Below are positions 48,299 to 57,192 of a stretch of DNA of 64,000 nt, piece after piece. Origin of the DNA: Fomitopsis serialis (lineage: Eukaryota; Basidiomycota; Agaricomycetes; Polyporales; Fomitopsidaceae); contig NW_025954963.1 in the NCBI RefSeq assembly GCF_022376445.1, positions 682,001-746,000 of the forward strand. The letters run 5' to 3'. The translations under genes were made by a program, and so were the position numbers. Numbering within the stretch: the stretch's first letter is position 1; each line of letters starts with the position of its first letter. The notes under the pieces were generated by a model, which was not told the DNA's origin, ran no database searches, and worked only from the letters and a program-made list of their open reading frames with translations.

Positions 48299-49923
48299 AT
48301 GTCCCATCCGTCCTCGTTCACTTCTACCGTCGCATCGCATGCAATCTCTATCACCACCCTTCCTCCAGAGCTGTTGCTCCTGGTACTGGAGTTCACGATG
48401 AACCCGTACCAATACCACACAGAGCGCATTTTCCGGACGATTGCATACAGCCATGTCTGCAGGTGCTGGAGGAGCCTCTTACTCGGCGCTCCTGACTTCT
48501 GGACTCTCCTGGATCTACAGTTTCCCACCATTGCTCGCGAGTTTTGCGTGCGCTCGCAGGATTGCCCAATCCGCGTATCCTTCATTGAAGCGGGGTCTAC
48601 GCATGTATCCAAAGACACGCTCGCGTGGCTCTCTCTCCACTCCCGACGAATAGAAGGAGTCTACCTTGCAACTAGTCAAACTGTCATACGAGACATCTTG
48701 TCATTGATCCAACCCGCTTCGCCGTTTCTCGGGCAATTCAAGGACTGTCTACTGCCCGACGACACTCACGGACCAATCCTCTCCCTGGATATACATGCGC
48801 ACGAGGTGCAACGGCTCAATATGGACGGCTTCCACGCCGTGAACTGGCCAGGTCTCTCAGAACGCCCAACAAGCTTGACCAGTCTGGTTCTGACTCGATT
48901 TGGCGAGCGGTCATACCTTCCGATTCCCCGACTTCTCTCCATCCTCTCGAACTGTCCAAAATTGCAGACATTGACACTATTGTCCGCCTTCTTGCCATGG
49001 CCTGTAGGGATCGCTAACCTCCTCGCCGTCGAGCTCCCGGCACTACAAAGTCTAGAAGTCGCTCACAACACCCCTGGCGCAGTTTCCAAGCTCCTCGACC
49101 GTCTCTCCTTCCCACATACGACCTCACTGACGTTCCACGCACACGGCACCATTGACCTCTCTTGTTTGCTCCCCAAGAATCTCGCGCGATTCGGACTAGC
49201 CGCCTCATCCTGCATTGACGACCCCCCAGTAACCCAACTCTGCCGTATATCGCCGAGCAATTTCATGCTCACCATGCACCGGCCACGGACGTCTTCAACC
49301 ATACGCTTCTTCATTGCACCGGACGACCTACCCAATATTGTCAGGAATTTCTCCTCTATCGAGGCGCTCGTCAGCGGCTGCACGTACTTGCACGCCATCA
49401 CCCACAGCCCTCCGGGTCGCCCTCGGCCATGTCAATGTCAATGGGCACTTGGAAGGCCGCGCTCTCCTCCATGCCTGCGCTGCGCCACATCGAGGTGAGC
49501 GGCGCGTGGGCTAACGATGTCCTCCTCTCGCTCATGGCGTCGACGGGCCCGCCTGCGCTCCCCTTCCCGCCGCTCTTCTCCCATTTTGAGACCTCGTGCC
49601 CCGCGCTGGAGTGTCTGCACGTTCTGGAGCGGTCTCGCGACGACACGCAGACGCAGAAGCTCCTCGACGCTATTCTCTTTACGTTCAAAGCCAGGCATGA
49701 GAGCCTCGAGAGGAAGCTACCGGTGCTTATCCTGGAGACGTCGAGGGCGAGTGCGAGGGCACTGATGTCGGCGTTCGCGCCGCGTTTCGCGGAGGTCGTT
49801 GAGAGAGTGGATGTCCGCAGTCGCGCAGCGGCCCCGGTTTCATTCGATGCCGCACCCATGGTCCTCAGCAGAGCTACTCAGGAGGCTCCCGCGTCATCGC
49901 CGGAGAGCAAACGGCGTTCCTAA
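48299..49923 (+). CDS. F-box protein with leucine-rich C-terminal region
   Basis: The F-box covers about residues 18-70: SITTLPPELLLLVLEFTMNP, then AYSHVCRCWRSLLLGAPDFW and TLLDL. The rest has irregular leucine-rich segments (LTSLVLTRF, LLSILSNCPKLQTLTLLSAF, LPALQSLEVAH, MPALRHIEVSG, LECLHVLERS), the common layout of agaricomycete F-box proteins. Such proteins bind Skp1 and present targets to SCF ubiquitin ligases; the target is unknown. The upstream frame (frame 2) stops near 49497, while the clear continuation SMSMGTWKAALSSMPALRHI is in frame 1. A 38-nt intron at 49370-49407 (gtcagc...cacag) would keep the reading, but it is shorter than the other introns here; a one-base indel is the alternative. 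Confidence 0.85.
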
Positions 49924-50260
49924 ATGCTGAAACGTCGGATTGGACTGAGTATGTATGCAGCTACTGCTCGCACACCGCATGTAACTTATTGGTCGCAAGG
50001 TCTCTTTTTCTTGGGACCCTCATCCACTCGAGGGTATCCGTAGGCGTCGTGACAGTCAACAAGGACAAAACCAAGTGCCGAAGTGCTACAGTGCTATCGA
50101 TACAGAAACTAGGCTGTTACAGCAGAGACGCGGAACGTTGACAAGTGATGGACGCTGCGATTCCCAGTTGAAGCCAGCGGCGCTCGGGCGGGGTTCCCAC
50201 CACACTGCACGACACCCATCAGGAATAGCATCCACGTGTCAGCCATCCCGCATCACTCAC

Positions 50261-50305
50261 CTAATGCTTTTCCGTGCTCAGACGGAGCGCGGGCGGCCTC
50301 GCCAA
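50261..50305 (-). pseudogene. Severed 3' end of the class II peroxidase gene
   Basis: On the minus strand this codes LAR (within the target duplication) and then 11 codons (PPALRLSTEKH) and a TAG at 50261-50263. It is the natural C-terminus of the peroxidase whose main part lies at 57184-58590. The transposon at 50306-57183 separates the two. Confidence 0.85.
50297..50305 (+). repeat. Target-site duplication, left copy (9 bp)
   Basis: CCTCGCCAA directly abuts the left inverted repeat and is identical to 57184-57192. It is peroxidase coding sequence (TTG GCG AGG on the minus strand). Confidence 0.93.
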
Positions 50306-50612
50306 CAGACTCCTTCCAATCCCTCACCGCACGGTACGCTCGGCCCGGGACTTCCGAACAAGGGCTCACGACTTGCGGTGAGGACTGGCACAACTGTCCC
50401 TTATGTCAGCAGAGAAGCATCAAGCCGCTCGCGCGCCGGGTCCAGAGTTGGCCCATGCCAAGCTGTTGGCTCTGCCTAATCGAGCAGGTCTCGCGCGCCC
50501 TCCTCCCGATCCCGACGCGACGCGATGCGATGCGCTCCACCGCGTCTCGCCAAACGCCTTCGCCGTCGCCAACGTAGCACTGTAGATTCTATTGAATATA
50601 TTTCCTCCTTTC
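50306..50612 (+). repeat. Left terminal inverted repeat (307 bp)
   Basis: It matches the reverse complement of 56877-57183 with no mismatch that I can see. Inside it are an inverted pair CCTCACCGC (50322-50330) and GCGGTGAGG (50375-50383), and a GC-rich run of overlapping GCGATGC/GCGACGC words at about 50512-50535. These are candidate binding sites for the element's proteins. Confidence 0.95.
50595..50603 (+). promoter_or_regulatory. TATA-like box inside the left inverted repeat
   Basis: AATATATTT lies 31-39 bp before the ATG of the DUF6589 gene and is followed by a C/T-rich run (TTCCTCCTTTC). The distance implies a very short leader. Confidence 0.55.
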
Positions 50613-50633
50613 GTGCACTCACACTGCCTTGAG

Positions 50634-53432
50634 ATGAACGGCATTCTGAATGAACTCAGTGACTTTCTGCACTACAATCGAACATCCCTGCCACATATAC
50701 TCGCAGCCTTGGCTGCCCCCGGGAACTCGAGTCACCCACTTGCCTGGACCATCCGCGAGTACCTTCCTGTGGTCCTGAATGCATTCCTCCAGGGCCCAGA
50801 GCCTACACGGCTACTAGAGTGGGCAGTCCATGTTGCTTCAAATGTCTATCAATCCGAGATCTGCAAGCTTTCGCAGTTGGACCAACAGCTACACTTCAAT
50901 GCGAACTCTGCTTCGCCGGAAAAGCTCGAGACATTCACCATACGACAACTCGCGGTGACAATGGAAACGAACGCACCGCATGTCTGGCGCCTATTCGATG
51001 TAATGCTTGACGCGGACAGCGAGCTCGTGAAACTGCGCGAGCAGCGGCGTGCTAGACGCAAGGCCGCTCGTGCAGAGAACCCTGCAAAGCGCCGCGCGCT
51101 TGTTGACACGGAGGATGCGGATCTTGATGACGAGGAGGAAGTTTATTGGGCGGAACTTGATGTCTACGAGGAGCTGCTGCTCGGTGACGAGACGGCGCGG
51201 TCATCCTACGGAATGGAATCAGCCGCTAGGATGACGGAGGCACCTGTACGTACTACCCGTTCAAAACCCGAGAGCCTGCGGACAGTGGTGCGTACGAGTA
51301 GTATTTCGGCCCAAGTAAATTCATGAGATAACACATACCATTCAAACTACGACAGCGAAAAGTATCCCTTCTGAGCATGCTTGCGAAGAGCACGCATCAA
51401 CGATGCAATGCCCTCGCGAGCATCATCGGTGTCTTCCTGCATGCATGCAATGCCCCTGACCGAGTCGTCGAGATGCTGTCTCAACTTGGGCTCTCTATCA
51501 GCCCATCATCTATCAACAACGCTGTCAGTTCATTAGCACGCAAAGCCGAATGGAAACGCCGCCAAGTCGGACAGCAGCTGCTTACGGCGTACGCGTACGA
51601 CAACTTCGATGTCGCTTTCAATGTCGGGACACCCACGGTTGACAAGGGGGACCGGTCCCTCGCACATCTGACGTCTGCCACGATGATCCCTCTTGCGCAC
51701 GATGTCAAGAAGGAAGACCTTATGGTTTCCGATGCGATCTGGGAGAAGAGCAGGTATAACCTCAAGAACAGAAGCTCCGCGAGCAACAGCAAACATACCT
51801 CGCACGCTCTGCTGCATCTTCACCCCGAGGATGACTCCCACTCGTCCAGCCTAAGTCGACGCCAGCGTTTTCAGGCTTGGCAGTTCAGGCACGACCTCGT
51901 TGAGTATGGACCTTCCTACTTCAAGAAATTCCGCGGTCAGCACAACGCAAATCCGCCCGAGATCATCGAACAAATTCCACTTACCAAAACACGACAATAC
52001 CCACTCCGTGCCATGAATATCAATGAGTCCACGTGCCAGGGGAATGTCCAGGTCATACAGGACATGTTGTCCCAAGGTGGTGTTGGTGAACCATCGGATT
52101 CGGACACGAAACCGGTGGTAGGGGTTGACAATCAAGTGGTTCTTATCCACGGGGACCTTTCGACGCTTGAGCGCGTTCGCAGCGTTATTGAATCACGCGC
52201 GCTCGAGAAGACGCGCTGGCATCGCCTCCAGTTTGTTGTCATTGTTCCTGGCGTGTTCCATGCAATTATGGCATGTGCGGATGGGATCGGGAGGACGTAC
52301 ATGAAGGACAAGCACTCGCATACGGACCCGAGTAGCACGCTATACCACGGCGGTATCTTTCGACCTCAAGACACAGGAAAGCTCAAAGGGAACACACCTT
52401 TCCGAATGATGCATGACCTCATCAAGCACGATGGGATCGCGCGTCGTCTAGATGTGTGGCGTGTCGAGGTATCCCGCGGCGATCCAGACGTGAAGACACT
52501 TGAAGAATGGGCAGAGCGTCGGCAGCCAGGATGGGAAGACATCGTTGCGTTGTCGGAGCGTATGGTCACGCGGTACGTCGCACAAGCTGGTTTCAAGCCA
52601 GGCGCAGATGCGGCTCGCCGGGATGCTGTCTTTGAGACAGGTCAGCTTCGCCACCGCGACTACCTCCTGTATGAAGAGACTACGTACGCGATGAACCATG
52701 GCGATGTCGGGCGGCTAGAGACATGCTTCGTGAAATGGCTGTACATTTGGAAAGCAACGGGTAAGAGCAAGTATGCAACGTACTTCGGAGATTTCATGAG
52801 AGATGTCCATTTTGTCTACCCCGAGGGTCTTCGGTACGTTGCGGGTCTCTTGACACCTGTGCCATAGTATCTCACCGTGGCTTGTTCATTGTAGGCGTGC
52901 GATTCGTCTTAATTGGTTGTGCAATCTGCGCGGGCTGCCAGGCAAATTCCGCGCAATTGATTGGGTTGTTGAACTCAACAATCTATACACAAAGGTAAGA
53001 TCATAACGAAAAGCATGAGGAGATATCAACCTTACTAAACATTGCCAGCATATACACGGTGGCGAATTCTCAAACCGAACACTTCAATACCTGTTAAAGG
53101 AGTCTGGGCTGATTGACATATACCGGATGTCGCAGGTCAATATCGCCGACAACTTTTGCATGACGAACCGTACAATAAATCACACGAAGCCCGACATGAC
53201 CGAGACCTTCAAGAAGGTACGCTACCACATGCAGACAAACCACACACACGAATATGTTGAAGGGAGGAAGGGGTACAGTGTCAAGGACAAGCTACGCGAA
53301 GGATTCGGAATACTACAGACGGCGAAGCGACAAGGGATTACAGGTGTCGAGGCCGAGATAGGCGGAGACAGTGCAGAAGGTGATGGAGAGACAAGCCAGA
53401 CGATCGATGCGGAGGACCTTGCGATCGAGTAG
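50634..53432 (+). CDS. DUF6589-family protein, candidate transposase
   Basis: Four exons: 50634 to about 51287, 51356 to about 52833, 52895-52994 and 53049-53432, coding about 870 residues. The N-terminal 218 residues are helical, with a basic patch (REQRRARRKAARAENPAKRR) then an acidic patch. The DUF6589 core follows: STHQRCNALASIIGVFLHAC, AYAYDNFDVAF (about residue 300), VLIHGDLSTLERV (about 485), VIVPGVFHAIMACADGIGR (about 525), and RRLDVWRVEV. The later exons read RLNWLCNLRGLPGKFRAIDW and GGEFSNRTLQYLLKESGLID. The conserved acidic residues in YDNFD and HGDL, with a later Glu or Asp, suggest an RNase H-like DDE fold; this is inference. The start is the first ATG, 22 bp inside the inverted repeat edge. 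The frame is intact throughout. Confidence 0.85.
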
Positions 53433-53489
53433 TGCTATAAAACTCGATGCAACACAGATGGGGATAGCCATAGTAGGGCACAGGGAATG

Positions 53490-56400
53490 CTAGTCATGAG
53501 GGGGACTCGAGGATGGCGGTAACATTGTGTAAGAGTATGCATTCTGAGGATATGAAGGCGCGCCGGGCGTGGACGCAAGCGGGCGACCCGGAAGAGGGAT
53601 TGGTTGCGGGAAATATGGTGGCTGCCAGCTCGTGTAGCCACTAAACGCATAAGGCCCGGGCATAGCGCCAGGTGGAGGAGGGAATGTGTGGTACGCATAC
53701 GGATGATTACTTACTTGCTGAGAACCCGAGCTGCCAGGAATGGTGGTCGGAGCGATGTATGGTGCCCCGCCGTGTGCTTGAGTTTGGAACATTGGGACGG
53801 TCGGTGCGGTAGAGTGGATCAAGGAGGGCGCGGCAGCGTAGGTAGGCATTGATGTGAATGGTGCGGAAGCTTGGGGTGAGGTAGGTGTGGTCACTGAAGC
53901 TGTGCCAGAAATCGTAGTCGGCTGTTCACGTTGTGGCTGCGTAGACGCGCCCGATCGAGGGAGCTGCATACTCGGCCCCAGAATGCCGTTCGGTGCGCTG
54001 CCATTGCGAATACGTTCAGCAGTAGCAGTGAACTCCACGCGAGAGCTAGGTGCCGGAAGGTCTGCAATACTGGATGACGCCGCACGCGGAGATGCGGCTG
54101 GGCGTGGTGGCTGCCTGTGTCCACTAGAAGACGTCGAGGTTGGTCGAGACGGAGGATGAGCCTGAGCGCACGGATCAGAGGGCTGTTCGATGTTCCTGGG
54201 ATTTTTAGGATGCATTGGACAGCCATGGTTTGAGGCTGTGCGACGTCGTACATAGTAAGTGGATCATGCGATATGCGCTGTATGGTTCAATGACGCACCA
54301 ATGTGCCCTGTCTGCCCACACTTCCCACATCTCCGCATGACGGTCCCTCCTTTCACCTGCTTCCCTGTCGAACCTGCCACTGCGGTGCTATGCTCCGCTC
54401 GGTCTTCATCTTGTGATTGTTCAGTGCCGTATACTTCCTCGACGAGCCCCGCGATCACACCACTGTACTCAATAGCGCCCTCCCAGTTCGACTCGAAAGC
54501 AACGTCGGCAGCACAGCTGAGCTTCCGGTGCTGCGCACACAGAACAATCCGCTCGAGATGGGGCTCGTCAGCAAGAAATGCCTCAGGGCCGAAGTCCAAG
54601 AGGGCACTCTTGGGCAGTATGGAGACAGCTGCTGAGTCTCGCCAGGTACGTAACCGTGCCTCGAACTCCTCGTCTTTGGGGCTCTTCGCCTTTTTTCGCA
54701 GGTTTGATTTCTTGCGAGCAGCCTCGCCAGCCGAAGTTTTCTCGTTATTCGTTGCCAGGTGAGTCTTCATTTGTTCAAGGAGATCGGGCGTGCAGATGTC
54801 ACAACAGAGGCGAGACTTGAGGGGACGGCAGCGCGAACATCCATCAACATTGCGAGGATCACACTTCCGATGGTCATGTGCTGTCGTACTAGATTAGGTT
54901 CGGTGGTGTCAGTGAGACACATTGTAACACGTACTCTCGTCCCCGCCGAAGTATGCTCTTGGAACACGGCGTCGGCATCCTAGGCGGCGTGTCTTTGCGT
55001 TGACAAAGTCTTGTATTACGACGTCTTGCTCCAGTGCCTTCGATAGCACGAATCGCTCACCGGTCTTGTTTGCAGGCTTGAATCCCTTGTAGCGTCCTCG
55101 GAGATCTGCATCGCGGGGCCCAAAGAAAGTCGGCAGATGAACTGAGGGCAGATCAGCACCAGTGGAGCGTTCGGGACTGTGACTGGACGTGGAAGGTGCA
55201 TCGACCGCATGCTCGACAGCTATAGCTCGGCGCTTGCCTGTATTGCGGCGCCGACCATGAGGACCGTCGGACTCCTCGTGCACTGGGAAGGTGTCCAATG
55301 CGACGTTTGCGGGGCGCTTTGTCCCAGCAGCTGCCACCTCGTGAGTGTTTGTTTGTTCATTGTCAGGGCTTGCTTCGGATGTGGCTAGTTCCATGGGATC
55401 AGTGGGAGATTGAGTCATGCGAGTCATTGAGAACGACACACCTTGCGATGTTCCTGAAGGAACAGGGACACGCACAACCTTGACATTCTTCTTGTAGCTT
55501 GGGCTTGTGAAGAGGCTCGCCCAGACGTCATTGGTTGGGTCTCCATGGGTCTCAGCCCTCACTGGCAACTCCGATGGATGTGCAGGCTCAGGAATCGAAG
55601 AGTTGGCTGGTGGAAGTGGGGGTTCATCGAAGTACTTCGGCTCAACAAAGATAATTGCGAGAGCTTCGAGGGCGGGATCGCGTGCACCTCGCCCGAAGCG
55701 CTGCCACAATGTCTCCATGTTGCAGGTAAGCTTCCATTGGATGATCAGCTCGATGTCCTTGATGTCGATGCCCTTTGAATGCAGGTTAGTGGCCCAACAC
55801 GGCATACTGATGGACTGTACTGCCGCACCATTCCAAGCGAGTCAGTGCCACAGACACCGGTACGCTCACCCAATGCGACCGCGGAAGTCTCGTCCTCGCG
55901 GAAAGTGTCCGACATGATCGAATGGAACCAGATGAGCTTCTTCTCGTCTTCAGGACCAACAAGAGAGCGTAGGTGCAAGCAGCATGCTTCAGCCTCCTTG
56001 ATGTTGTCGAAGAAAATGATGAATTTCTTCTTGGTTAACTGCCGCCGGCCATTGACTTTTGGTGCGACCAAGTCATCCAGATCCTTGAACGAAGACACAG
56101 AGTGCTGCATCTCACGCACGGCGAGGAAGACATTTGGCCGGTCATTTGGCCGCAGAAGCTCGAGTGTGTTCTCCTTGGTGAGGTTCAGAGTGTCATAGAT
56201 GTCGTGGAGGATTGTCGCTGAAAGGGTGGCAGATAGTAGGCAGTAACGGACGTGTGGGCAGCGCGTGAGTAAATAGCGAAGGCGCTTCAGATGTTTGTAG
56301 TCGGGGCGGAATGTTCCCCAGGTACTGATGCAATGAGCTTCATCGAACACAATGGAGAGGAGGCGCCGCGTGAAGGGTTCGTGGTCCCACAGACATTCAA

Positions 56401-56850
56401 AATGGCCATTTGGTTTCATGAGAACCTCCGGATTCACGACGACAAGACGGTACTGTCCGGCCTTTACTGCCTACAACACAGTCAGAGGTAACCAACTCGA
56501 ATAGTGTACAATCATGGAAGTGTACATACCTTTGCAGTCTCCTCTGTATCATTCTTCCCTGAGATCGCAATGGAATTGATCCCAGCTTTCTCAAGCCGAG
56601 CGACAGTTTGGGAGCCCAGGAGATTCAAAGCAGTAACAACAATTATGATCGAGTCCGAGCTGAACAGCAAGGGCATCATGAACGCTAGAGATTTCCCAAA
56701 GCCGGTGCGCGCGCAGGCTGCGACATTCAAGTCGCCGCGGAGGATAGCAGCACATATTTGAATTTGAAGGATGCAGGGCCGTTGACCATAGACCTCTATA
56801 GTCCTGCGACGAATCTCACTGTATGATGGGTTGATTCTGTGGAGGCACAT
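53490..56850 (-). CDS. RecQ-type DNA helicase with zinc-knuckle-like tail, transposon-borne
   Basis: It starts MCLHRINPSYSEIRRRTIEV. Helicase motifs in order: 0/I region QIQICAAILRGDLNVAACAR with Walker A ARTGFGKSLAF (about residues 46-56), motif II FDEAHCISTWGTFRPDY, motif III LLSATLSATI, and KKKFIIFFDNIKEAEA. Then come CGTDSLGM joined by an intron to GIDIKDIELIIQWK, and motif VI QRFGRGARDP. A long charged linker leads to CDICTPDLLEQMKTHLATN, a basic patch (ARKKSNLRKKAKSP), and a C2HC-like motif RRCGKCGQTGHIA then SNHGC. The end is a Pro/Ser/Tyr-rich tail. RecQ helicases unwind DNA in the 3' to 5' direction. An in-frame Met at 56964 would place 38 extra residues in the repeat; 56850 is preferred because RecQ similarity starts there. 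No classical RecQ-Ct zinc domain was recognised. Confidence 0.88.
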
Positions 56851-56876
56851 GTCGGCGAGGGTAGAGCAGAACAGAG

Positions 56877-57183
56877 GAAAGGAGGAAATATATTCAATAG
56901 AATCTACAGTGCTACGTTGGCGACGGCGAAGGCGTTTGGCGAGACGCGGTGGAGCGCATCGCATCGCGTCGCGTCGGGATCGGGAGGAGGGCGCGCGAGA
57001 CCTGCTCGATTAGGCAGAGCCAACAGCTTGGCATGGGCCAACTCTGGACCCGGCGCGCGAGCGGCTTGATGCTTCTCTGCTGACATAAGGGACAGTTGTG
57101 CCAGTCCTCACCGCAAGTCGTGAGCCCTTGTTCGGAAGTCCCGGGCCGAGCGTACCGTGCGGTGAGGGATTGGAAGGAGTCTG
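56877..57183 (-). repeat. Right terminal inverted repeat (307 bp)
   Basis: This is the reverse complement of the left repeat over its whole length. Position x on the left corresponds to 107489 minus x on the right. Read on the minus strand it also extends the peroxidase reading frame by 57 codons to a stop at 57010-57012. Confidence 0.95.
56886..56894 (-). promoter_or_regulatory. TATA-like box inside the right inverted repeat
   Basis: This is the same AATATATTT as in the left repeat, read on the minus strand. It lies about 36-44 bp before the RecQ ATG at 56850, with the same C/T-rich run between. Confidence 0.55.
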
Positions 57184-57192
57184 CCTCGCCAA
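57184..57192 (+). repeat. Target-site duplication, right copy (9 bp)
   Basis: CCTCGCCAA directly follows the right inverted repeat and is identical to 50297-50305. Confidence 0.93.

Larger units (their letters stand above)
50306..57183 (+). mobile_element. Two-gene DNA transposon with DUF6589 and RecQ helicase genes
   Basis: The element is 6,878 bp long, bounded by 307-bp inverted repeats that begin CAGACTCCTTCCAATC and flanked by a 9-bp target duplication. It encodes a DUF6589 protein (50634-53432, +) and a RecQ-type helicase (56850-53490, -). They converge, with 57 bp between stop codons. Seamless peroxidase coding sequence on both sides proves that the boundaries are exact. Nine-bp duplications and long inverted repeats recall Mutator-like elements, but neither gene looks like a Mutator transposase. 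I do not recognise a named superfamily with this gene pair. Matching repeats and open genes suggest a recent, possibly active copy. Confidence 0.93.

Noticed and set aside
50420..50644. Open frame within the inverted repeat (copied on the right)
   Set aside because: It is shared by both repeats only because they are copies; no sign of a separate protein.
56851..56964. RecQ translation from the Met at 56964 within the inverted repeat
   Set aside because: It would add 38 Arg-rich residues coded by the repeat; RecQ-like sequence begins at the Met at 56850, which also mirrors the start position of the other gene.
50306..57183. Calling the element a Mutator-like transposon outright
   Set aside because: The 9-bp duplication and long repeats fit, but neither gene shows Mutator transposase motifs; only the structural similarity is reported.
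50306..57183. Helitron or Crypton origin because a helicase is present
   Set aside because: Helitrons lack inverted repeats and target duplications and encode Rep-helicases; Cryptons encode tyrosine recombinases. Neither fits.
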